In this document: piece after piece, positions 35,120-47,529 of the stretch
Numbering within the stretch: the stretch's first letter is position 1
Layout of the letters: each line of letters starts with the position of its first letter
Assembly: GCF_009727055.1 (NCBI RefSeq)
Contig: NC_052350.1
Location: 21,829,364-21,893,363 of the forward strand
Direction: 5' to 3'
Length of the DNA: 64,000 bases
Origin: Benincasa hispida
Taxonomy: Eukaryota; Streptophyta; Magnoliopsida; Cucurbitales; Cucurbitaceae
Translations under genes and position numbers: made by a program
The notes under the pieces: generated by a model
The model's input: the letters and a program-made list of their open reading frames with translations, nothing else
What the model was told of the DNA's origin: nothing
Database searches by the model: none

Positions 35120-37023
35120 TCCAAGTGGGAGTTTGTTGGATTTTATATTCTAAAACTCGTAGTTTATAAATTAATAAACATATTCTGTTTTGTTTTTCGA
35201 TAAAGTTGTTATTGAAATTGTAATTTTGAATCCAATAAATTAAGATCCTGAGGCTATTTAATGTAGTTTGAACTTTATGTAATGACATAAATATGGATGA
35301 AGTTCAAATATATAGCCAAAATGGTCTATAGTATATGAATGAGGTTGGGTGCCTTGTTCTGGGGACACTATGGATGCGGCCCACTTTGTAGTTAGTAGAA
35401 ATGATGTGATCCTGAATCGTTCATATAGAGATATGTGAGTGGGGGCATCCTATGCAATGAGTTTGCATAAGACTGAACCATAAAATAGTCACTTTTTACG
35501 TTCTAAATGCCGTTTTATATATAAAACTGACTATTTCGTTAATTGATGATCTAGGTAACTTAATCTTAATCCTGAGCTAATTATGAACTCTTGTTCACTC
35601 GGAATTATCCTTAGATCTGCGTAGGTTAGAGCAGCTCATCATCGCTGGCCAATAAGCCTCCCATTTCAAGGGTAAGATAGGGTGGATAGTTGGGAACATA
35701 GGGTGCAAGACGGAATTCACTCCTACCCGTTATAGGGATAGTAGATAGGTTGTTCCCTTTAGTACTGAATCCAGGTCTTGAACAAGGAGCTCCACCCTCT
35801 CCCTGGCTCGAGAGGGATTCGGTTTATAGGTTGGACCTTAAATCAATTGTTCATTAGAAAATTAGTGAAACTTAAGAAATAAGATGTAGTCTCGGGGGTA
35901 AAACGATTTTTATGACCCCGCCGAGATTACTAATATCCTGTGAAGGATTAACTTACTAATCATGGTTATATCAAATGGACACAAATATATTTATAGTGAG
36001 GGGAGTGCAACTACGAGACTATAGTGGAATGACCCGTTAGTTAACGAATGTTGATTAGCTCCGTCTAAAGAGTTTAGCCAGCTAATCTCAGTTCGTTGGA
36101 GCCCATGATCTATAGGTTCATTAGGTTCTCCTACTAGCTCATATGGAATAAACTTAGAATAGTAAGATAGAATAATTCGAATTGTTTGAATTAGGTGAAG
36201 AGAGAGAAATCGACAAATATATGTGATATAGTTGGGGTTTCAGTTTAGAGATACAACTTTAATATTTAAATGTGATTTAAATATCAAGAATATGAATACG
36301 TTCATATTCGGAAGCTCGGAAATGGTCAAAGATGAAAAAGTCAAAGAGTTGACTTTTGACTTTGAAAAGTCAAACTTTGACCGACCTCATATTCAAATGT
36401 GATTTGAATTTCGAGAAAATGAATGACGCTTCATGCTCGAGAGGTCAAAATTAGTCAACACGGAAAAATCATAAAAAGTCAAAATGTTGACTTTTTGGTC
36501 AAAGTTTGACTTTGACCAAATGACTATTTTGCTCTTTGACTAAAGTTAGTAGGAAAATCCAAACTTTTGTTGGATAATTCCACTAACAATATAGTGGACT
36601 AGGTGTTGGCTTATAGTGGTGAGCGCGGTCAAACAGGGAAAGGTACGGGGGTGGGTGGGAAGGGGGGCTTATTTAAAGCCTTGCCTTTAGGTTATTCAGT
36701 AGTTACATTTTACGATGAATTAAACTTGGCCGCAATGCTTTCAGTTTCAAGTTTAGCCATGGAGTTTCTTGAATTTTTCAATTCATGTGTTGAGTTGCAT
36801 GCCATGAACATTCAAGTGGGATTGATCAACCTATTTTGTAGAATGTTCAAATCTTTGGCGAGTAATTTGTTTTTGGTCTAAAGATATTTGATCTTAAGGC
36901 AATCCTTGTCTAACCCAGTCCTTAAAGTTGAAATCGAGTTGATTTGGGGGTTTTAGTGATTGAGAATTAGGGGTTACCATCCCAAAAGGGTTTCTAATTC
37001 CAATTGCTAGGGTTTTCGTATCA
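35120..37023 (+). repeat. Polypurine tract and 3' LTR of the composite element
   Basis: The tract AAGTGGGAGTT at 35123-35133 is followed by the LTR, which starts TGTTGGATTTTATATTC at 35134 and ends TTTTCGTATCA at 37023 (1890 bases). The first 700 bases parallel the solo LTR at 5657. The middle has several GTCAAAGTTTGACTTTGACC-type palindromic words (36340-36540). Confidence 0.75.
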
Positions 37024-38257
37024 TACCATATATTTAAATAATGTTACATTATAATCATATCCAAATGTATTTTCCTCTCATATAATATAGTTTTAATATA
37101 AATTCCATTTACATTAAATTTAACTTATAGTCTTAAAATGAATCTCATTTATATTAAATTTAACATATAATTTTAATATGAATTTTATTCATATTAAATT
37201 TAACCTATAGTTATAATATGAATCTCATTCATATTATTCTATATTTGAATTTTATTCAAATATATTATTCTCTCATGTTATATAGTTTAATTTTAAATCT
37301 CATTGAAAATTAACTTTATAATATATGATATCTATATATAATATTTTAATTGTATCACATACAATTAACATAAATTCCCTTCATAATTTGAACAATTCAA
37401 ATTCTTCCAAAAGAAAATAAATGTTTGTTTTACCCTTAATGAGCTAGCAGGAGACCTAATGGACCTACAGATTAGAAGCTTCAAAGATACGAAATTAAAT
37501 TAATTAATCTCTTTAATTAAATTAATCAACATTAATTAATTGTGGGTCACTCCACTAAAGACCCACGACTGCATTCTTCGTACTGTAGAATATTTATGTG
37601 TCTATGGATATAAGCAATTATTAGTAAGTCAACCCTTCACGAATTGCTCGTAACTACAATTGTATCAATTTACCATTTTATCCCTGTCATTACTCTTACT
37701 TTTTAAGTCCCATCGATCATCTAATGAATAACTTGTTTATGATTCTACCATAAACAAATCCCTTATGGGAAAATGAAAGGGAGGGGCCCAATTGTTCAAG
37801 ACTCGCAGTCAGCACTTAAGGGAGCAATTCATTTACTTACCTAAAGATGAGAATGATCTAATTTCATCTTGTGTAGCTATGTTCCCAAATCTCTACTTAG
37901 ATAAATCCTTAAAATGGTAGGTTTATTGAGTTGGCAAATCGGGCCGCTTTCACCCTATAAAAATCAAAGAATTGTCCTCATAGATAGAAATTCACAACTC
38001 ATTCAGGATTGAGGTCGAGTTACCTATGATCATTCTATTAAATGTTAATCTCTTCAATCAACAGTGTTATAAAGAGAGATTAATCATTTCGTGATTCGGT
38101 CGTATACAAACTCTTTGTATAGGATACTTTTACTCGCATGTCTCCATATGAACGATTTGGATCAAATCGTGTGTAACACTTACAACTCTCGTAACATTTA
38201 CAAAGTGGGTCGTATTCGTAACCAGGATAAGGCACCAACCTTATCCACATACTACAG

Positions 38258-40249
38258 TGAAGGTTGAAGGGATCAAATTCCAATGCGAAAGCGTTTGAAT
38301 GTCGATGCCAATGTTTTCAATTTAGGAAAACATGAAAAAAAAACATAGAGAAATAAAAGATACAAGATAAACAATTTCTAAAGCATGCTTCTACATGGAA
38401 ATAGAGGCTTAACCTTGAAGGCTATCTTCTGTGCAAATCTTCCCGAATGAACTTCCACGTACAACAAGTTTCTTCCTTGAACAATATCCAACTAAATGAA
38501 CACTACCACTAGTGTTTTCTTGCTATTCTCTAGCAAAATTCGGGATGGTGGGATCTAACTTTTGGAGAAAGGAAGAGGATTTTATAGAAGAATGGTTCGG
38601 TAAAATTTTTGTGTGTTAGAGAGATTTTGTGAGAGAGTTTTCTGTATTTTTTTTCTTTAATACGTTGATTGAGTCATTCCCAATAAATATCTCAACCCTT
38701 TGATCAATTAATTAAGAAGAAGAAGAGATGAGAAAGTTACAATAATCCCATACAAAAAAACAATTCCCCTATAATGGGGAGTTAAGTTTATTTAATATAT
38801 ATTATATTAAATCATATTTGATATAATATAATTACATAAATAAATAATTAATTAACCATTAATTAATTAATTTAAATATCATATATTTACTTATGCATTT
38901 TATTCATATTAAAACGCATATCTCTTTCATAACCTATAGTTTTAATATGAATCTCATTCACCTTAATTTTAACCTACAGTTTTATATGAATCTCTTTCAC
39001 ATTAATTTTAACTTATAGTTTTATATGAATCTCATTCATATAATTAATGTTTGAATCTTATTCAAATATATATCTCTCTTATATTATAAAGTTTAATTTT
39101 TGAATCTTATTCAAAATTAACTTTATATTATAATGTATCCATATACATTATATTAATTGCATCTCATACAATTAATATTCCTTTATTTAATTTGAACAAT
39201 TCAAATCAATCCAAAATTAAATGACTCTTGTTTTATCTTTAGTGGGTTAGCAAAGGGACCTGATGAACCTACAGACTGGAAGCTCCAATGATATGAGATT
39301 AATTAATTAAACTCTTTAATTAGATTAATCAACATTCATTAACTGTGAGTCACTCTATTGAAGATCCAAAACTGTACTTTCCACATTGTAAATATATATA
39401 TGTTTCCATGGAAACTGCTCGTAAGTACAACTAAGAAAAATTACCGCTTTACCCTTGTAATTACCTCTTACTTCATAAGTACCACTGCTTCCCCTAATGA
39501 AACAATTATTTTATAGTCCAACTATAAACTAAATCCCTCTCGGGCCAGTGAGAGGGTGGGACTTCATTGTTTAAGACTTGGACTCAACCTTTAAGGGAAC
39601 AATTCATCTACTTACCTTAAAGACGGAAAGGATGAATTCCATCATGTGTAGTTATATTCCAGCTCCCTGGTCGGACAAATCTCCAAAATGGTATGCTTAT
39701 TGAGTTGGTAAAATTGGCCACTCCCACTCATATAAATTAAAGGACTGCCCTCATAGATAGGAGTTTATAACTCATTCATGATTGAAGTCTAATTACGAAT
39801 GGTCATCCTATGAAAAGTAAATCTCTTCAATTATGTTATAAAGAGAAGTTAATCATTTCGCGGTCTGGTATTATACAAACTCTTTATATAGGATACCTTC
39901 ACTCATATGTTTGCACATGAATGATTTAGATCACATCATTTGTGATACATAAAAGTCTTATAACATTTACAAAGTGGACCGTATCCATAATGTCACTAGG
40001 ATAAGACACTCAACCTTATCTATATACTACAGACCATTTAGGTTATTGTTTGAACATGATCCACCTATATATCTACCACATACATGCTCAAGTTATATAT
40101 ATGTCTACCACCTAGGATCTTAGTTTATTGGATTGAGTTAATGCAATCTAATTGTCGAATAAAATAACTCTTTATTTTATTAAATAAATAATTCGTATAT
40201 ACAAATACAAACTATGAGAACCAGGACATTTATGACACCAATCCCAACA
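38258..40249 (-). mobile_element. Second solo LTR nested in the outer solo LTR
   Basis: In minus orientation it ends (right) CCAATCCCAACA at 40249. Its left side begins TGAAGGTTGAAGGGATC. Flanks are TACAG (38253-38257) and TACTA (40250-40254), two mismatches. Without it the outer LTR reads across CATACTACAG into ATTTAGGTTAT, as in intact sister copies (for example 40024-40050). The left boundary could be shifted by seven bases. Confidence 0.68.
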
Positions 40250-40457
40250 TACTAACAATTTAGGTTATTACTTGAATATGATCTACCTATTCGTCTACCA
40301 TATACTGTTCAAGTTACATAAAATAATCTTGGATCTTGGTTTAATGGATTGAGTTACATAATTCTAACGGTCAAATCAAACAACTCCTTATTTTATTAGA
40401 TAAATGAATTTTGTTTATATATTACAAACCACGAGATTTAGGGCACAATCCCCAACA

Positions 40458-41371
40458 CTCTATTCATCTTTTGTTTTTCATAATCATCTTTAGGTGATTC
40501 GTTTGTTGTCAGCCTGAAGTGTTGTGCAAGAGGGTACTTACAAACTTAGCATTAGTCATATTGAACTTAGTCAGTATCTTTTTAACATAGTTCCTTTGAG
40601 AGAAGAAGTTTCCATCAGTTCTTTTTTTTTTTTTTTTGGTGATTTCCATATCTAGGATTCTTCTTACTGGCCCTAGGTCTTTTATTTCAAACTTTAAGCT
40701 CAACTATCTTTAATTTTCTTCAACTCATCAAGGTCTTTTCTAGCCAAGAGCATGTGTCAGCCACAGAGAGAAGGAGATACACAAAACTACCTTTCTTCTT
40801 TTGATTTTCTATGGTAAACACAGTCATCACATAGGCTTCTAACAAACTTGATTTTCTTCATAAAGTCATCAAGGCGTTTTACCTACACCTAGGTGACTGT
40901 TTCAAGCCACATAAAGATCTATTCAACTTGCATACTAGATCTTTCTTGTCCTTAGTTCAAGGTTTGTTGGCTGATCCATGTAAATTTCCTCTTCCAATCT
41001 TCCATATAGAAAATCTGTGGTAACACGTATTTGTTCTAGTTCGAGATTTTCATAGGCAACTATGACTAAGAGTAGTCTAATGGATAGTTTAATGACAAGG
41101 AAAAATACTTTATTGTAATCAATTCCCGCATTCTGTATGAAAATCATTTGCTACTAGTTTGGCTTTATATTTAACTTCTTCTTTTGTTCTGGGGTAAGGT
41201 GATCAAATCCCAAGTGTTATTCTTCTTTAGAGAATTTAACTCACTCTCCAAAACTTTCAACCACTGTCTGGTTTCTTTACTTGCTATAGCTTCTTCATAG
41301 CTTTGAGGTTCATCATCAAGGAAGCTTTCCACCAACTTTATAGAACTGAAATGTATAGCTGTTTTGTGCAT
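40458..41371 (-). pseudogene. Copia pol, 5' half (pre-RT and RT), right fragment of the split element
   Basis: The minus strand reads LDDEPQSYEEAIASKETRQW, LESELNSLKKNNTWDL, IRVTTDFLYGRLEEEIYMDQ and SLCGLKQSPRCR. A broken catalytic block follows, where SVAD stands in place of YVDD (about 40770). Then come MSLKFEIKDLGPVRRILDME, VKKILTKFNMTNAK and LTTNESPKDDYEKQKMNR. It is cut by the LTR end at 40457 and continues at 22369. Upstream of 41371 the integrase is missing. Confidence 0.85.
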
Positions 41372-41929
41372 ATTTGGCTAGAGGTCTATTTTCTCTTCTC
41401 TGCCTGTCCCATGTTAATGAATAATCCCTAGAGTAACCCATGGTGGGTAATACCTCTCATCATGCCCATCAATACTATATGTATAAAGTAACCTAAAAAA
41501 AGATTGAAACAATAATTAAAAATGGAAAAATACACTACAAGAAATTGATTATTTATCGAAAATTTTTTAGCAGCACGTGCAATTTTTGTCACTAAAAACT
41601 AATTTATAGCGACACTTTATAAAAATATAAAAAAAATTCATTATTAACAACACATCTTAAATCAATATCACTAAAAGAATTTTTAATGTATCTGCCAATG
41701 CTACTAAATATTGAATACTTTAGTAGTATAGGAAGGTGTCACTGAATATATATAATTTTATTAAAATAAAAGGTAAAAATCTTAGGCTTTTTTCCCTCCC
41801 TCTTTCTTCCCCTCAATCACTTTCCATCTTCCATTTTCTACCTTCACTCTTTCTCTCTCTTTCCACTTTCCATTTCCCCACTCTTTCCCTCCCTCTTCAC
41901 TGAACTTCACTACCGACGAAGAAAAGAAG

Positions 41930-42185
41930 CTTCACTGTGAACGGATGAACGCCGACGGCTGTTGCACTGTGAATGGACGGACGCGAACTTACTCCGGCGA
42001 CTGTAGCACTGTGAACGGACGGACATGACCCTCTCTCCACATAATGCTGATGACTCGAACGAGCAGATGGGAACGGATGAATCTCGCTGCTGCACACGAT
42101 TTGGACGGAATCTCGCTTCTGCGCCCATTTGGACGAGGTGCTGCATACAATTTGGACGAGGTGCTGCACACAATTTGGACAGAAT
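41930..42185. repeat. Short GC-richer tandem repeats within the CACTA-like element
   Basis: About 2.5 copies of a ~42-base unit (CACTGTGAACGGACGGAC with variants) lie at 41930-42028. Two and a half copies of a 23-base unit (TTTGGACGAGGTGCTGCA) lie at about 42130-42185. Overlapping open frames here on both strands are repeat products. Confidence 0.7.
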
Positions 42186-42339
42186 ATCGACGAATGTGAA
42201 TAGAACTCCACTAAACAGTACGAAACTTTGGCGAACGCGAACAGAACCTTGTTGGTAAAGAACCCATTGATTTTCAAGTATTTTTGCGTGAAATTTCTTT
42301 CCATGAGTACATATTTAACCTCGATTTTCAAACTCACAC

Positions 42340-43249
42340 AACTTCTCCACCTTCGGCAAACCAGAACCCACTCATTTTCAGGTGTTTTTTCTGTGTGAAA
42401 TTTCCATTGATTAGTATATACTTTGTTAGTATCTATAACTAATCAATTTTCCATCTATTTCTAAACAACCTAAATTAGGAACTTAATAAGTTAACTTCTA
42501 AATTCAAGAACATATGAGTTACTTTTTTAGATTAACGTCTTTTAATTTCTTTATTTGTTGATAAATGCTTCTAGTATGTAGAAGAAAGATGATGATGAAT
42601 TTAGAATTTTTGTACAAAATCTTTAAAATTGAAGTTAAGTTTAGAGGATTTATTTCAATCCTTCCCTACTCTTCCATGGAAAATAGAAAAATTGGTAAAG
42701 TTAAGTTTAAGCATTAGGAGTTATTAATCTACTTTCGTCTTCCAATCCCTAATATTGTTTATCTTTTAGTTGATGTAATTTGATAATTATAACTTAGGTT
42801 GGTATTACTTGAATTCACTTATTAAAAAGTTAACAAAGTTTATTGCTACAACTTGTCATGTAAATTTGTGGCCAAGTTTATATTATTTCTTGTTGTTTCA
42901 ATGATAGTTTGGAAATGTGTATCTTTACGTGTAATTTTTGGTTTAAATATAAATTGATTAGTTGATTCATAATTTAGTTGACGAATTATTATATTTTAAA
43001 ATTTTATAATAGGTTTATATATTAAATCAGATTTATTTTTTAATCAATAAAATACTTTTATCGACATTTTCTATAATATCAGTAAATCTTAGTTTTAAAA
43101 ATAGCAGCTTTTATAATGACACAAAATATTAATTTTACCAACCCTTAAATATATTGCAAAAAGGTACTTGTAATGACCACAAATATACATTTAGCAATAG
43201 TCTTATATGTTGTTAAAACTTAACTTTTAGTGAAGAATTTCCTACATTG
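42340..43249. other. No gene seen
   Basis: AT-rich internal sequence of the CACTA-like element. Near 43070-43230 there are AATATTAATTTTACCAAC and AGCAATAGTCTTATATG stretches resembling the left subterminal region. Confidence 0.4.
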
Positions 43250-44613
43250 TTGTGGTCACGGCCATTAGGACATCGTTAAAACCCCACGATTCAAACCAAA
43301 TAATTATCCATGCCTTACTCTACTAAATATAGTGAAGGAAAATACGGAGTCGATTCATAGGGAGCCATAGTGATCTCTTAGTTCAAAACCTTATAGTGTA
43401 GTAACCAAAAGGGTGAAGTTTTTGGGTTTGAAAATAAATTTGCATGAAATTAAATGAGAATAATGGGTAGAAAGAGGTTTGATGAAACTCAATAGCGAAA
43501 AGATCTAGCTCGAGTTTGACTTATGTTTTCCTTAATTAGTTTAATCGATCATCGAACTCAAGATCAAACATACTTTGCTTAAGCCTTGCCAAATTAATTA
43601 GAATCCTAATTAATCGTTCTAATTATCTAATTAATCGAAATTCATAGAAAACGAATTCGTTCCACACAATTTGACTAATCCATTAAGGTCGATTAAAGCA
43701 ATACTCATCAATGGTCAACTCACAACGAGCAAGTTAAACTAATCTTTTGCTTCTAGTTGATTTATTACCTTAATCAAGGATGGATCTAAAGCATGGAAAA
43801 GCCAAATTTACGCATTGGTTGTCAATCAATAGCAAGAAGAGACTAATCAAACTCGATATAATCAAATTGAAACCCATAAACAAAGAGTTTGAACTATGTT
43901 GATTAGGAACAAGTCCCACAACTAAACCAAAAGAGGGAAAATAATCAAACCCAAGCTAGAGTACTTACCTTAGCCACTAATCATCCTCAAATCAAGCTAT
44001 TGAGGTTCAATGTTGACAAAAATGAAAGAAAAACTAACGTTCATAGCGGAGAGTTCGAGATTACCAGTGAAGAAAATGGAAAAATGACGTGATGATTCGT
44101 AAAAACAACCTAATTTTTATTTATAGCAGGTTGGCGGCGCCGTGGTGTTAAGGTGTGTACGTCTATCAAAGTATGTAGCGCCGCGGTGTTGCACCAAAAT
44201 TGGGTGCTTCTGGAAAAAGTGTCGCACGCTGGCGGCATGGCACTGAGCGCTGTGCCTCTAGGGGCATTTTTATTATTTTGCCTCCATTGAAGCCCAAATG
44301 TTTTTTTAGCTCCTAATTGCTCCAAATTAACCTCTAACAGTCCATAATTGTCGATTCTACCTCCAAGGTGCCCAAAACCTATATAAACACTAAATAAACA
44401 CATTAAACACAGTAAACACCTTGAATTAAGTATGTGAGATAGCACATTTTCGATGCTTTCACGCTGTTTAAGAATAAATAGTGTAAAACAATGTGTTACT
44501 AAAAGTGCACATTTGGTGATGTGTACTTGTCAGTAAAAGTAGTCTTTTAGCGGTGCACAATAAATGCATCACTAAAACCTTTTGTTGAAATGGCTATCCA
44601 ACAAACAATAACA

Positions 44614-45237
44614 TGTACGGAAGCTCAGAAATTAGTAGTAGCGAGCAAAACCTGCAAAACAGAAACTTGTGAAAGGCTGAGTTGTGGATCCCGCTCTCTT
44701 TAAAACGTTTCGCGGCTTTATCCTTTGTGCAAAAAGTTTGGAAAGAATGCCACACCGTCTCCAGAATAAAAAAACCTAGATTAAATCTATCTCGATCGGA
44801 ACTACATAAAAAACTCACTGAAAATGCTCATATCTTCTAGACCATGCTAAGAAAACATAGAAAAAAAAAAACACGTGACTGAAAAATAAAATACAGAAGA
44901 ACTGCGATTATTTTCAAAATTATGTATTTTCAAAAAACCGAAATAGAGTTTATTAAAAGGCTTTGAAGGTCAATGGTGAATGCACAAACTGGAGTAACTA
45001 TCCCATATGCCACACCCAAGCAGATGGATGGACGGCGACAGCGGTATGCGTATGTGTGGAAAGTCCATTAAACCCTCATTTTCCTACCTCTTCACCACTT
45101 CTAAAACTTAGGTACCCCTTAAGGCTCAAACCCACAAGGAAACGTAGAGGTAAATAAGGTTCTTGGTGTCCCAACCAATGCGGGATTCTCCACTTTTCTT
45201 TTTCTTTCATTTAAAAAATAAGAAATTTTCACCAACA
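44614..45237 (-). repeat. 3' LTR and adjoining polypurine tract of the large copia element
   Basis: Read on the minus strand it starts TGTTGGTGAAAATTTC at 45237. The purine-rich AAGTTGGGGAT (45238-45250) lies just before it, the normal order of polypurine tract then LTR. It pairs with the 5' LTR at 53270-53905. Confidence 0.75.
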
Positions 45238-45499
45238 ATCCCCAACTTAAAAATTTTATAAGTACAAGAAGACATTTTCATTAAGCAATATCAGTCTATA
45301 CAACACTGTGTATAAGAAAAGGTATTTTATGATTTGAACCTTTATATAGTGAAGATGATTTAGAATATACAAGAGTAATTCTTGGTTTTGAACTCTATCT
45401 CTAACAACATCTCATACACAACATTATTAAGGTGTAGATCGAAAGCCTGTGCTTTATGGCTTAGCATATGTATCCCAGTTTAGTAAACACTTTAGTGAA

Positions 45500-47529
45500 T
45501 TTACCTAAAATTCCATAAAAAGCGCTCCCACTTCCACATTCACATAGGTGAGTCTATCAAGAGTACTCTTGTAGCCACTTGACATCAAGTGTAGATCTTA
45601 TTAAGAACTAAGTTCAATCTTTCGTACACTTCAGGGTATCATGCTAATACTTTGGATCATAGGAAAGGAAGTCCGTATTGTTTTTAGCATGATTCACTTC
45701 ATATAACTTGTGATCAGTTATTACCCTTTGAATCTGTTTCTTGGGACCTCCAGCCTACAGGTTGGGTTTTCCTCACAACTGATTCATCTTTCAATAAACA
45801 TGAGTCCCATTCTTTCTGAGGTTTTGAAAACCTTCTCTTTAGCTAGTCCTTTCATTAAAGGATCTGCCAAGTTTTCATTAATTCGTATATGATCCACTCT
45901 AATTGCATTAAAGAAACTCTCTAATGGTACTGTGCTTACGACGTAGTTGTTGTCTCTTTCTGTTTATAATAACGATTTTGAACTTTTGCAATTACTGCAG
46001 TACTATTATAATGGATCAATATGGATGATACTAGGAACTTTTGCAATTACTGCAGTACCATAAGGGAATTTTTTACAGCAGATTTCTAAGCCAACCTTCT
46101 ATAATAAAAATATATCTATTAGTGACCTTTGAGTCATCCAAGAGGGAGTTCCAATCTGCATCGTTGTACTCTTCCAGGACAGTGTGAAACTTTTGAGAAT
46201 GTAATCCTAGGTTCTAGGTTTTCTTCAAGTACCTCATATCTCTTTCTACAATATTCCAATGTTCTATACTGGGTTTTCTTGTAACGTTATATAGTAATCC
46301 TATAGCATAAGTTATATTAGGCCTAGTGTAGTCAGTAGCATATCTATGACTACCTATGATGCTCGCATAATCAGATTGAATAACACCGTCATCGATGTTC
46401 TTGAACAACTTAACACTAGGATCATAAGGAGTACATGCTGGTTTAGGTTCAAAGTAATTATATTGCTTTAAAATCTTTTTTATATAATGAGATTGATCTA
46501 AAGAAATTCTCTTTTTCGACCTAGTCATTTTTATGCCTAACATTACATTTGCTTCTCCTAAGTCTTTCATATCAAAGATTGCACTCAACATGGATTTCAC
46601 ATCATTTATAACGTGCAAGTTCGATCCAAAAATTAACAAATCATCTACATACTGACATATGATTATGCATAAATTATTTTCAAACTTATAGTAGATGCAT
46701 TTGTTACTTTCATTAACTTTAAATACTTTAGATATGATTAGATTATCAAAATTTTCGTGTCATTGCTTAGATTTTTGTTTCAAGCCATAAAGAGATTTAT
46801 CTAACTTACATACCTTGTTCTCTTGACCATGGAGTTTGAAGCCTTCAGGTTGTTCCATGTAAATCTTTTATTTAAGTTTGTCGTAGGGTAGCGAGTGAAA
46901 ACAACTCACATATTGAGGTGATTCTAGTCACAGGGGAAAATGTGTCAAAGAAGTCTATATTTTCTTTTTGCTGAAACCTTTAGTTACAATTCTGGCTTTA
47001 TATGTTTCAATTCTGGCTTTATACTTGTCAATTGTTCCATCAGGTTTAAGTTTCTTCCTTAGGATCCATTTGTATCCTATTGCCTTACAACCAAGGGGTA
47101 GGTCTACCAAGTGCCAAGTTCTATTTGACTCAAGAGAGTATATTTCACCATTTATTTCTTCTTGCCATAAATTGGCTTCTACTGAGGAAATGACATTTTT
47201 AGGTTCTTAGGATCTTCTTCTATATTGAAGGTTTGGAAGTCATCCCCAAAGTCCTTGACAATACGAGTTATTTTGCTTCTTTTGGGCTTTGGGTCTGCTT
47301 CTTCATTTGGAGTTTGATTTATAATTAATGGTAGACTACTAGATCTCGAGCCCCCATTACTCCTTGATTTAAAGGAAAATCTATCATCAAAGAAGTCAAC
47401 ATCATTTGATTCTATAATCACTTGATTTATTAGGTCAAAACCTATAGGCTTTACTATTTATTGCATATCCTATAAAGACACATTCATATGCTCTACTATC
47501 AAGCTTCCTTCTTCTAAGATCTGGTATTC
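45500..47529 (-). pseudogene. Copia pol, RT and RNase H part (large element)
   Basis: The minus strand from 47529 reads RIPDLRRRKLDSRAYECVFI and GYAINSKAYRF (post-integrase), VIIESNDVDFFDDRFSF and RSKITRIVKDFGDDFQTF. Around 46860-46640 are RT segments (NEQP-like EQPEGFKLHGQENKVCKL). From 46639 comes LIFGSNLHVINDVKSMLSAI, then FDMKDLGEANVMLGIKM, SLDQSHYIKKILKQYNYFEP and YTRPNITYAIGL. RNase H (YNDADWNSLLDDSK; RRKHSTIREFL) is visible down to about 45700 in broken frames. Many stops are present. A 24-base direct repeat (45980 and 46035, AACTTTTGCAATTACTGCAG) lies in the RNase H region. Confidence 0.85.

Larger units (their letters stand above)
22927..37023 (+). mobile_element. Composite plus-strand retroelement inserted into the solo LTR
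   Basis: It begins TGATATGAACCG and ends TTTTCGTATCA. The flanks TATCA (22922-22926) and TACCA (37024-37028) differ at one base, and the joined flank restores an AAATATCATATATTT stretch seen in the sister LTR near 38880. Its parts in order: LTR end with primer-binding-like TTTGGCATCAGTGCC, an unassigned ORF split by a nested copia element, a gypsy-type gag fragment, a long leader, a copia gag-pol pseudogene, and a 3' LTR. The last ~390 bases of the 5' and 3' LTRs match, but the first parts do not. It may be a recombinant or two fused elements. Confidence 0.55.
22370..40457 (-). mobile_element. Solo LTR, itself split by two later insertions; outer layer of a nested stack
   Basis: Three blocks make one LTR of about 2.0 kb in minus orientation: 22370-22926, 37029-38257 and 40255-40457. 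Its left end begins TGAAGGGATCTAATCCC and its right end finishes CAATCCCCAACA. Flanks are CTTTA and CTCTA. Removing everything restores an uninterrupted RT segment around NRAPYS in the host copia gene. Between the blocks sit a plus-strand composite element (22927-37023) and a second LTR (38258-40249). An alternative is a full minus-strand element whose interior was replaced; no minus-strand retroelement coding lies between the blocks, which argues against it. Confidence 0.72.
41533..44594. mobile_element. CACTA-like non-autonomous element, boundaries partly uncertain
   Basis: The left end CACTACAAGAAATTG (41533) matches the plant CACTA terminal repeat, followed by TTTAGCAGCACGTGCAATTT-like subterminal sequence and TCACTAAAAAC. 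Toward 44594 a related TTTTAGCGGTGCACAATAAA and CATCACTAAAACC block ends at CTTTTGTTGAAATGG, a decayed terminus. A block at about 43250-44530 has little in common with the rest and may be a further LTR insertion, but I could not fix its target duplication. No transposase is encoded. Confidence 0.45.

Noticed and set aside
41897..42337. Minus-strand open frames of 60-146 codons
   Set aside because: They run across short tandem repeats in a non-autonomous transposon and share no protein family.
43250..44530. Possible further solo LTR within the CACTA-like element
   Set aside because: The composition differs from the surroundings, but neither TG...CA ends nor a target duplication could be fixed, so it is not listed as its own feature.
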